64,000 bases of DNA. Origin: Paraspadella gotoi (lineage: Eukaryota; Chaetognatha). The notes under the pieces are model-generated. The model was not told where the DNA came from, searched no databases, and saw nothing but the letters and a program-made list of their open reading frames with translations. Positions 1 through 20,400 of this stretch are shown here, piece by piece (the stretch's first letter is position 1; the number at the start of each line of letters is the position of its first letter). The translations under genes and the position numbers were made by a program. The stretch is taken from positions 14,648,414 to 14,712,413 of the forward strand of contig CM119263.1 of NCBI GenBank assembly GCA_051294375.1, read 5' to 3'.

Positions 1-39
1 ATGAATGGATAATTTTTATATTGGTTGTACCAATTTCAT
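1..39. repeat. Dispersed short repeat, copy 1
   Basis: The first 39 bases recur almost exactly at 50795-50832. The core TTGGTTGTACCAA also occurs, reverse-complemented, near 16760-16785. It lies in a CCT6 intron here. It could be the conserved end of a small transposon, but no element boundary is visible. Confidence 0.5.
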
Positions 40-227
40 AATATTTTCAGATTTAAATTATCAAAAACCACAATTAATAAAAAACAATAATAATAAAATC
101 TAAAAAAATCTAGAATTTGAAAAAAATAATTGTATTGAATATTATAAAATCTAAGACTTAAAATAGTAAAACAAGTAATTTTGCAATTTTCATAATAGTC
201 ATAATCGTAGTTTTCAAATTCCCCCAC

Positions 228-891
228 CTTAATTAGTTTGGAATCGGTGTCGCTCTTGTGCTGCATTTCCATGATCTCGATCATATGAAGGTCGACGGCC
301 TCGTTGGGTGCACCCTGATGGATCGTGAGAATGGCGTCGACAACAATGTCAGTCAACACATCGGCCATCTCCCCCGAAAGTTTGGTGGCCAGCGATGTCT
401 TGGCGACTTGGACGAGTATCTCGCGGCGTTGGTGGGCATTGTTTTCACCGGCCGCTGTGGAGATTTTTATATCCTGAAAAAAAATATATATATAACAGTA
501 TAGTCTATAGAAGGTGAGGGCGGAAAAGAGGAGCGAAATGGTGCATAAAAGGGTGGGTCTTTTAGGGGTTGACAGAAAGCAGACGACGGGGCGTTAAGCC
601 GTTTATTCACCGAGCGAAAAGCATCATTGCGTTCAAGGTCAAAGGGGTCAAAGGGGTCATCGTGGTAACGGGAGTAAGTGTTAATGTGATGGTTTTAGGC
701 ATAGTCCCTGTTACGATTGCCATTCATTTGGAAACATCATTGCCATCTTTTTCCCTTTTATCTTCTCTTGCCCCGCCTTCCCACGCTTTCCACGAGAATT
801 TCCCGCTTTTTCAATTTCGCTGATTTAGTTTTTGCACTGATCTCTGACCTCGACCAGTTTACGTGATGAGCCTTCGAAAGAGGAATAGCGG

Positions 892-940
<49 letters not shown>

Positions 941-1554
941 CGACCACAAACTCACGTCTAAAACTTTAAGGGCGATGTCCTTCGCCTTGTCGAAGCCCTC
1001 GCAGATAATGCGAGGATGGAGTCCTTCCTGGATGTATCTGTCAGCCTGCTTGAGGAGCTCGCCGATGATGAGAACATTGGAAGTTGTGCCGTCGCCAGTG
1101 ATGTCGTCCTGCGCAGTAGCGGCGCGAGCGATCAAAGACGCGGTCGGGTGCTGGATCTGCATCTCGTGCAAAAGAACGTTGCCGTCTTTTGTTAATTTGA
1201 TATCGCCCGCGCCGGACACGAGCATCTTCAAGGTGCCTGAAAAAGTTTGTGGAAAGAGAATTTGCTAAGAAGGAAATTCTATGAATAACTGAACGAGGAT
1301 TCAATTTATTATTCTATGGTTATGTGATGAAGCGAGGGAAAAGTTCTAGAAGAAATTTATTATTGCACATCATGCGGTAAAAGAAACTAATAAACAGAAG
1401 AAATGGAAATACAAATTTAATATAACTCACCTTTGGGTCCAAGGTTAGTTTTAAGGACATCTTGTAGACCCTTGGCAGCAGAGATATTGACAGCAAGTGC
1501 CGCAGCCGCTTTAGCGACCTCGGCCTTTGGATTTAGCGAATGAATGGCAGACAT
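228..1554 (-). CDS. CCT6: T-complex protein 1 subunit zeta (CCT6), 5' three exons, truncated by the window edge
   Basis: Subunit of the cytosolic TRiC/CCT chaperonin, which folds actin, tubulin and other proteins using ATP. Exons read on the minus strand are 1431-1554, 956-1236 and 228-473, all with GT/AG borders and agreeing phases, giving 217 codons of a protein that is normally about 530 aa. Exon 1 starts [18 protein letters not shown] and carries the first chaperonin signature [12 protein letters not shown]. Exon 2 carries [17 protein letters not shown] and the nucleotide-binding [13 protein letters not shown]. Exon 3 enters the intermediate and apical region with [14 protein letters not shown]. 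The remaining apical and C-terminal part must lie left of position 1; positions 1-227 look like intron. The intron between exons 2 and 3 holds a GA microsatellite. Identity is very secure because the match to the animal zeta subunit is near-continuous. Confidence 0.95.
894..937. repeat. (GA)n microsatellite in CCT6 intron 2
   Basis: Uninterrupted GA dinucleotide run between the donor of CCT6 exon 2 and the acceptor of exon 3. On the transcribed minus strand it is a CT tract. Confidence 0.9.
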
Positions 1555-1877
1555 TGCAAAGAACAGCAAAGAACGGAGGGATAAAGTTTCGATGGGCAAA
1601 CCAAGTTTGTCTTTAAATATTTAAAATTATCTAAAAATCAACAAAATTAAGTTAATGGACTCAAAATTCTTTAAATTCAGCAATAATAGCGACTGAATAG
1701 CGATCAAATTCCCAGAGTTTGAAATGTTATATTGCATTAAATTACCCAGTGTCAAAAAAATTAGTCAATTATCACATGATATATATAGTAGGGGGGGCAA
1801 AACGATAAATAGGGATGAGGATGGGAGAGGAGAGGGCGAGAGCTCATTACTGAGGCAGCAGGTTGCGGGCAGCCAAA

Positions 1878-4145
1878 TCATCGTCCCCCATATCCATATG
1901 GATTAGATCTGCCAGCGTCGGAGCTTCCGCCTTTCATTGGGCCTCCGCCCAGACTCTGCTCATAATTCTGGCCGAAATCCTGCCCGTATCCCTGGGGGTA
2001 TGCTTGGAGGCTGCGGTCCAGGGGATAAACACCGTAGTCTCCTATAAAGTCGACTCCGCCGCTGCCGCCCATTCCGGACCCGTACTGATTGGCGCTATGA
2101 CAGACATCATCGCTTCTTTGACGGGCGTTGCTCTGCGACCAATTGTCAATACCGTGCCAGCCCTGAGAGCCTTGTCTCCAGCCTTCCCTGTTGTGGCTGC
2201 TGTTCGCGTTGCCGCGATTGTAACCTCGATCACTGTCAGAAGCGCCGAACCCGCCACGCCCACCTCCCGAATTGCGACGAGGACCCGGACGATTCGTTTC
2301 TTTCCCAGGAGCATCCGCGCCATCTCTAGGGAGAGCCTTGGAAGAAAAATAAAAATCTTATAAGTATAGTGATCTCGCCAGACGTTACTATCAAAGAAAT
2401 TGATAAAAAGATGAAAATGCGATAACAAATAATTTATGTAATAGTAATTGATTAAAATAATAATAATTGATTATTGATTGATATAATAATAATAATTGAA
2501 TATTAATATAATAATAATTGATTATTGATATAATAGTAATTGATTGTTAATATAATATTAATTGTTTATTAATATAATAATAATTGATTATTAATATAAT
2601 AGTGGTTGATTAATAAAATATTAATAATTGATTATTAATGTAATAATGATTGATTATTGATAAGATTATAACTAATTATTAATATGATAACCATTGACCA
2701 ATTATTGATACGATTATAATCATTTATTGACTGATGAATCAGTCATTGTAAATAAAACAAACAAATGCGTATATGAGAGAAAAAAGTCCAGCCGCGGCAG
2801 AGCTGAACACATTTTTAAACAAATTAGAAGAAGCAGCGATGGAGAAAAAAGATTAGTAATAATAGTAGTAATTTTCATTTAAAAAATATTTTATAAATAA
2901 AACAAACCCGAATAAAAATATGAAACATGACAAATTTAAAGATCTTAATGATAAGAAGCCATATCTAAATTTTTAGCTTCCTATGATATCACACTTTTTA
3001 CAAGAATCAATCATAATTTGTAATAGTTTTATATAAAAAATAAATATAATTGTTTTATAAATTGAATTGATATGAAAGATGACAATTTCAAAGACCTTAA
3101 TGATAATAAAGTAAGCCCATCTGGCGAGATAAAAATATATATATACATTTAAGAACGCAAAAGGTTCTACCGTAGAAGACCCCGAAATAGTTTTTTTTCG
3201 GTGTAATGTACCGATTCGCAAATTACCTTTTTAACGTCGATTCTGACCCCGTTGATTTCGTGATATTTTTTGATGATGATCCGGTCTACAGGGTCGTAAT
3301 CGTCAAATTCCACGAAGGCAAATCCCCGAGGTTTTCCAGTGGCTTTCTCCACCATGATTACGCAATCCTAAGACGGAAAATTGGCAGTAATAAATACTAC
3401 AGGTTTCGGAATCAAAACTTATAAAAATTGTATTATCTTTACAGATAAACGCAAATCTTTTAAACCGTTTGTAGGATATCATTGAAATTTATATCAAATA
3501 CGTATACCGCATTCTGAGCTTTTACGACCTATGCAGAAGGGTGGAAAGTGCGTCTTTACAAAAAAATCTTAATCTTTAAAGAAATAAAAAGTCGTTAAAG
3601 GGTATCAGCAATCTGTCGCCACCTGTATATTGCCAAAGGACCCGAAGTAAGACTCCAAATCCTCTTTGGATACGGGCTTGTCCCTGATGCCTCCTATGAA
3701 TATTTTGTTGACTGTGACATTGGCACCGGGATTTCCTGACTCTTGACGCGGAACGGCGCGCTTCGGTTGAACGTTTCTCCCATCGATCCTGTGGGGTCTG
3801 GAAAGGTGAGAAGGGGAAGCGGAGGAAGAAGGGGGGGTGAGCACGTTGAAGGAATCCATGGAGCGTGAGAGTCGAGGATTAATCGAATCGGAGCCTTCTT
3901 AAGTCCTCCCTTTCCTCGCACCGATTCGCCATGGCGTCGTCGACCATGGAGGAGTGCGTGTAAGTGACGAAGCCGAAACCTCGAGATTTTCCGGTCGCTT
4001 TGTCCGTCATGACAACGCAGTCCAATAATTCGCCCCACTGTGAATAGAAACCCCGCAATCCGTCCTCTGTTGTTTTGTAGCTTAAACCCCCAATGAAAAC
4101 TTTTCGAAATTGCTCCGGTTCTTGCATCTCCCTTTCAGAGGACAT
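1878..4145 (-). CDS. hnRNP A/B-type RNA-binding protein with two RRMs
   Basis: Four exons (3922-4145, 3623-3797, 3227-3367, 1878-2336) join in phase to 999 bp, 332 aa. RRM1 covers about residues 15-90 with RNP2 VFIGGL and RNP1 [13 protein letters not shown]2 starts near residue 106 with KIFIGGI and has RNP1 [10 protein letters not shown]. Residue 181 onward is a Gly/Asn/Ser/Tyr-rich tail ending NPYGYGG followed by Arg and TGA. This tandem-RRM plus Gly-rich layout is that of the hnRNP A1/A2 group (Drosophila Hrb87F/Hrb98DE), which are nuclear splicing and mRNA-packaging factors; DAZAP1 or Musashi relatives are less likely. The ATG was chosen because it precedes RRM1 by the usual short acidic leader. 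Intron 3 (2337-3226) contains an AT-rich array. The gene lies 2.6 kb from the CCT6 start codon's other side, on the same strand. Confidence 0.9.
2425..2735. repeat. Degenerate AT-rich tandem array in hnRNP intron 3
   Basis: Repeated variants of a motif resembling TAATAATAATTGATTATTGATA, about 30-40 bp apart, fill this stretch. Copies drift by small indels, as in an ageing satellite-like array. Confidence 0.6.
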
Positions 4146-4500
4146 CGTTAATTCTTAGTGGAATGTACCTTAAACAAATTGACTAAGCTGAAAAAAAAAA
4201 AGAAGAGCAAACTCGTACATATATGTAAAAAAGCAGCTTTAAAACGGCAAAATAAAAAAAAATCATCTGCTACATAGACGAGTCAAAAAATTTCTGTCAA
4301 AAACAAAATCAAACAACCGATACTTCACAAGCCATCACCTTTGCGACTAAGTAAATCTAGACAAAGTAATTTATGTTTAAACAAAGATGAACTTCATAAA
4401 GCGACTCAACACGTCCGAGCGAGTCTTAGTTTTCTTTAAGACCGAATCCTTAATCAATTCCGTTTTTAAAGAGGAAAAAAATATATTCATATACGCACTT

Positions 4501-5120
<620 letters not shown>

Positions 5121-5728
5121 ACTTAAAAATAGTCAATTATCAATCAAGCATCTAAGCAAGTAGACAAAGATAGTCAACAGTTTTAACAAAAAACAGAAAT
5201 ATTAAAAAAACTGGTTCGAGATTCACAGGTCGATACTTTTTTTTAAATCCGAAAGAGGCAGTAAAACCCGGTAGAAAGATGCGTCACAAATTTTCCGAGC
5301 TTTTATCAGGAATCAGGTTCAATCAAGTCTCCAAGTCACACGAGAAGACTTTCCTCTAATGGTAAGAAGTTTCATATCAAGTACGAAAAAAATGTTGAAT
5401 ATATCGTCGTAATGACGGAGAGAGGCGATATTAAACGGAAGGGAGGAGAGGCAGAACACGACAAAGGGTTGCGCACCCCCCAGGATGATGGATGAAAAGT
5501 GAGAGCGAAAAATGACATGATGAATTGTATCGCCGGCAAAAAAAAAGAAAAGGGAATCACAAAAGACCGGCGATTTATCAAGAAAGTTAATGTCAAATCG
5601 AATGGCGTTTTAAAACAATGCGGTTCCATTAAATCTTCGGGTTGAGAAAAAAAATGAAGGGGGATTTTTTTCCCTATTTCTTCTCTCCCCCTTATTTTTT
5701 TCCGCGTTGCGGCAGCGGCGTCGGCCCG
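5121..5728. other. Intergenic, XPD to HINT1
   Basis: About 0.6 kb between the XPD stop codon and the HINT1 start. It should hold the XPD 3' UTR and the HINT1 promoter. I see no clear TATA box or further gene. Confidence 0.5.
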
Positions 5729-14704
<8,976 letters not shown>

Positions 14705-15230
14705 TTACTAATCAAGTTTTAGTATACGTTCAGTGAGACTCTAAAAAAACAAGAGAGCTATCACATAATGTTTGAGGGAACAAGGTAAATTGTAATTACA
14801 ACCTTTCATTTTCCTGATAGAAAGAAATACGTCAAAAATGGGCAGATAATTTAAGAGAAAGATGAAAAAAGTTTAAACAGCACTGTTTTACAGTTGGTGA
14901 GCGATTCAAATCATTATTTGATTCACCATATTCGCATACAGTTAGTCGAACGCCGACGATGAGTGTCTATAGTGATTATAACTAAGAAAGTAGAAGACGG
15001 AACGCGGCATCGAGGTAATTACAACGCTTACAGATGTCGAGTTAATTAGTCATTCACGGTAAACGTCCCTGTCAACATCTGCCGTCCGAAAAGCCGTATG
15101 ATCATTGATATTGATATATTTCTATTGGCAAGATGTGTCGATTTTAAAAACAAAACGAAGGAAAACCATGGATTTTGTACTCGTTAAGTCCTGGAGGGGT
15201 TTCTTCAACATGACTAAGTTAAATATGATT

Positions 15231-15268
15231 CACGATATCACGATATCACGATATCACGATATCACGAT
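15231..15268. repeat. Short tandem repeat CACGATAT x4-5
   Basis: The 8-base unit CACGATAT repeats without change, each unit containing the palindrome GATATC. It is about 545 bp upstream of the XPD start codon. Confidence 0.85.
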
Positions 15269-15845
15269 TTGGATCTAACACGCTTATTATTTTTATTTTC
15301 GCGGAAAAATTCGTAAATTATTTGAAATAACGAAGAGCTCCGAAAGAAATAAAGAAAGACAACAATATTAAATGTTCTTGAGGTACAGAATTTTAAGATT
15401 TTTAAGAGCCGCGTTTGGTGTTGTTGACCGAATGAGCGTAAATAGCTTCCATGTGCTCGCGCTTTTGTTTGAGGGCCGATGCTTATAAGTGAAAATGCGC
15501 GATTCAGGCCGCAAAAGCCGAAGATGGGAGAGAGGAAGATGAAAACGGCAGCCGAGACTTAGCCGACCAAATTTAAAATATGAGCGAAGAGAGAATAAGA
15601 ATGTTTTAGTTTTACCATAGCAGACCATAGTCCATAGTAACTATATTAATGAGAGTTTGTAGTATTTCACAAAGCTTGTGCCATCTTTTAGATTAGACCC
15701 CTGTAGCGGCCTTTGGAAAAAGGAAGATAAAGTCTTAAAGAGAAAGCTCATTTCTTTTCGAAAAAATTAATTTCGAACAGTACAACAAAGATATTAAATA
15801 TTCTTATTTTAATTTCATTAACCGATAAGGGTAACAAATTATTTA

Positions 15846-15907
15846 GTTCCTTTCAAATCAACTCAATATTTTATTTATTAAATTTTTATAATTTGAATAT
15901 TATTAAG
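15846..15907. repeat. Direct repeat of sequence next to the gap at 16689
   Basis: Starting TTCCTTTCAAATCAACTCAA, this sequence recurs at 16699-16757, immediately after the gap at 16689-16698, with only small indels. The placement suggests overlapping contig ends that were scaffolded and not merged. Confidence 0.7.
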
Positions 15908-17421
15908 GCCAGGGATCACTCAATCTAAAATTGTAGAAATCTTAATTTACTGTATCTTAATCATTTTCTCTTATCTTTTAAGAGGTTTTCTATTTAAAAA
16001 TAATCAAAAACTTTTAAAAATCTACATAAAATGTTCATAAAAATTTAAACAAAATTTTTTCTTAAATTATTTTTTATATGTAAGCTAAATTTCTACAACT
16101 AAATTTTTAACTTAGAACTGATTCTTTACAGTAAGCTCAATTTCTACTTCTTATATTTAATTCTTCTTTTGGTACAAGTACATACTTGGAGTTGTATCAC
16201 TAATAAGTCTAAAATAAATTACTCTACACATTTTCCAGACGGGTTTTTATACTTTTATAAGTTTTATGAGTTAAAAAACTTATTGAATTTATTTCAATTT
16301 GATTTTTTACTTTATGTAAATATTTAATGAGTTTAATGAGTACAGAATTTGACTTTCTTGACGAAGTGAAGTTAAAAACAGAGTTGCAGCTCAAACCGTT
16401 GGACTCTTCTTGAAGAAAAAAATATCATGGGCAAGAAAGGAAAGGTGCGGGAGATTCTATGAGCGCGTTTTTGAAAAAATGTTTTTCGTTTCAAAGATAT
16501 CAAGGAATTAATCCCAAAAATTGATTAAAATAATCAAATTTTATATGAAGGAATGCAAATTTTGATAGTATCTTTTCATAGAATTGGAGTTCGTGACCTA
16601 AAGGTAATTCATGCCAAATTTCATGAAAAACCGCCTTACCGCAACTCTCCAAATAGGTTTCTTTTATTTTATATAGTACAAAAAAAATNNNNNNNNNNTT
16701 CCTTTCAAATCAACTCAATATTTTATTTATTAAATTTTATATAATTTGAATATTATTAAATTATGAAGTTGGTACAACCAATATTAATCACAACTCTTTT
16801 CATTTCACTACCATTCGTGTATATTAAAGAAAAAAATTAAAGAAAACAATTTTTTCACTTTTTCGTTTATTTCAAGAAAATAGTTTCATGTGTACAAAAA
16901 CTAAACAATATATAAACAAAACAGCTAGGAAATAGACTATGTGATCGCATGATTGAAAAACTACATAATCCACAAAACGTAGGAAACAATATCATAGCTC
17001 TCGTTGACACTTGGTCCGTTGCTTTTAGCGAAAATGCAACTCAAATCTCCTTCGGCTTCAGGATAAATAATACTTAAACCCTATTAGCTAGTTGCCTTAC
17101 AAATTATATTATTTATAATATCATTCCTATCCGGAAAAAATATTAAGGCTTCAGCTCGCTTCACTGTTTACCAGACATATTTTTAATCAAATATGACGAA
17201 CAAACAACTTAGGCTTGTTGTCAAATTTTTTTTAGTTTTAAAAAATACGCTTAATCCCGAAACTGTAATACGACCTATACTTTCGTCGGAAAAGCAGTCG
17301 AAAAAAATGTTTAATGATGTTTGATAAACAGTAAAGCTCTTATTTACCTAATCGATAATCTTTTATACATACGAAACCTAAGCCTCTTAGTCTTAATGTT
17401 AATAACCTTAATAATTACTAC

Positions 17422-20400
17422 TCATTTTTTGGGAGAAACTTGAATAGGTCTTCCATTGAGAATGTAGCCATTAAGATGTTCCATAGCCATCTGAGCCTGC
17501 TCAGGAGTTGCCATAGTAACAAATCCGAAGCCCTTACTGACACCTCCTTTGGTATGGTCGCGAATGACGTTAACCTAATCAAAAAAGGATGAGTATGTGA
17601 ATTCCTTTATTAAGTCTATATTTTATGATAACAACTGACTACCTTTGTAATATCTCCATATGGCTGAAACAAAGACCACAATGTCTTCTCGTCCGCGTTT
17701 GCGCCAATGTTGTAAACAAACAAGACTTCCGAGAATCCATTGTCATTGACTGAAAAAAATTTACATATAATATAATGAGGAGAAAAATTAAAGGTTTCTG
17801 AAAAAGTTGTCACTAACCTTTACCCGATCCCACAGGATCGCTACTACTAGAACCATGGGATCCCAGAGACATTGAAGAGAAGTGATCTAGAATTGTGACG
17901 ATTCATTAATCAGATAAATTCAGATTTTACAGAATAATACCAGCTTTTTAAAATTTATTATTACTTGCTAAATAATTTACGTCCTGGACACCGTTGCTGT
18001 TGTTGACAGTAGTGATTTGTGCCGGATATGACGATGGGACAAAATTATACGATGTTTGTGGTCTAAAAAACGAAATTAAATGGTTTTACAATGGACAATC
18101 ACAATGTCAAGTAAAATTAAAATTGTTTAATATACCCGAGTTTGACCGTCTGAGGTGATCCGCGTTGGCTGGAATTGTTGCCTTGGAATTGGGAGTAATA
18201 ACTTTGATTCCCACCGCGCGAAGCATTTAGGGCATTCATGGCAGAATTCATTGGGTTCATCGACATCTGAGACGGAAGATGTGACGAAGGATATCCGGGA
18301 AGGAACCCACCCATTTCTGGATTCATGAACGGTCCTATAAAATGAAGATGTCCTTATGGGGATTCATCTTTTTTGTTGGCAACTTTCCATGAATGTTGCC
18401 TGGAGGATATTGGTAATGATGGATGACGTGATGAACCATAGATTTTTCTCCGGATTCATCCTTCGCTCTTTTGACCGATAGAAATTCCGAGAAAGCAGGT
18501 GGTTTTGTGTTGTGAAGCGCCTGAATCGCTGCGTCCGCTTCGCTCCGCTTGCTAACAAAAAAAAAACATATTTCAAAAAAATTTAACAAAAACTGGAAGT
18601 GTATTTGGCAACTTGCCTGAATAAAATAAACCCCGCGCCTTTCGAATAACCAGTATACTGATCGACGAGTATTTTACTTTGAATGATTTCTCCATAGGGT
18701 TTAAACAACTGCGCAAGCTCATCTTTGCCCATATCTTTCGGAACGCCTAAATTAAAATATGAAATATGAAGTCGTATGACTAAAGAAAAGACAGTTTGTT
18801 TCGGCAACGGTGAAGTTTTATTTACAATAAATGTAAATACAAACATTTTTACTATTATTTACTATTATTAATTTATTGTAAATAAAATTTTGCCTTTGAG
18901 GAAACAAACAAGACTTCGTTATTGAAATTTAAAGGAATTGACACGAAGTCGTAAGATAATTTTGGTTTTATAAGTTACAATTTTTTTCAAGAAAATTTTA
19001 AGAATATTTGTTTTACCGTCCAAAATTTATATTAATTCAATGAAACTTACATTTATTTAATGTAAATTTACCATGTTAATAGATAAATATATTATAAAAA
19101 TGTATATATTATTATACAGTGTTGGGATTCAAAATTTAGAATTTTCGCCTACAACACATCAGGCGACATTCCTCAACTTGGTGACAAACTTTCCACCAAT
19201 AATTCACTGAAGAGACGCAACAGACTTTTCCCTAGGGGAGGGGGATGTATGGTGGACTAAAATACACCAACCGTTCATCAGCGGCCATTGGTGCAGGAAG
19301 CAAGTCATTTGCCTCCTAACCCAAAGGACAGGGCTTCTAGCCCGGTGGTCGCCTTGCAGGTAAGAGGGATGGGGCGCTTAATGATCCTGAAACATGTTGT
19401 CTCGATATATGGTCCCACCACTGTATGTTTTATTTTTTTCACGCTGCAATTGAATATGACTTTGTTTGAATTTGCTCTGCGCCGGTTTTCAGCTTAAAAC
19501 CACTACTAAAATACGTTAACACTCCATAGCAGTATATCATATTATTGAAAAGACTATTAAGAATAGGAATTACTATTTTAGGTCGGGAAACCGTGCGCTC
19601 AAGCCGAGTCGATTAGAGCTATTTATAAGGTTGCTGCAGGCAACAATAGTAGCATACCCGAAACCAACAATATGCGTGCTAGTAGCTCATTTTTATGCTG
19701 AAAGGAAAATTATAAAGAGAGAAAATGAAGAACTTATTTCAAAAATATTTACTGCGACATCTTAACTTTATTATTATGATGGACTAAAATCCACCAACCG
19801 TTTATCAGCGGCCATTGGTACCGGAGACAAGTCATTCGCCTCCCAACCCAAAGGTCCAGGGTTCTAGCCCGGTAGTCGCCTAGCGGTTAAGAGAGACAGC
19901 GCTTAACCCGCCTGTAACACGGTGTTACAGCCTGATCCGAAGCTCAGGGATTGCTTATATTGAATGGTTCTGTCACTGACACATAACAATAATTACTGTC
20001 TCTTCATTGGTGAGCCCAACTTCCGAACACAAAAGCACTTTCAGGCAACATGCCTAAACCTGGCGATGCACTTTCCGCCAACAATACATCAGGCGACATG
20101 CCTCAACTTGGTGACGAACTTTCCACCAACAACAATTCACTGAGGAGACGCAACAGACTTCTCCCTACGGGAGGGGGGATGTATGGTGGACTAAAATCCA
20201 CCAACCGTTCATCAGCGGCCATTGGTGCCAGAGGCAAGTCATTCGCCTCCCAACCCAAAGGGGTTCTAGCCCGATAGTCGTCTCGCAGTTAAGAGGGACG
20301 GGGCGCTTAACCCGCCTGTAACACAGTGTTACAGCCTGATCCGAAGCTCAGGGACTGCTTATATTGAACGGTTCTCTCACTAACACAACAATAATTACTG

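Noticed and set aside
19776-20006. A genuine tRNA gene at the GGTTCTAGCCC box
   Set aside because: No complete cloverleaf could be formed and the sequence is repeated with decay; better as a SINE-like element.
20050-20277. 75-codon frame across SINE-like copy 3 as a gene
   Set aside because: The frame is not conserved in copies 1, 2, 4 and 5.
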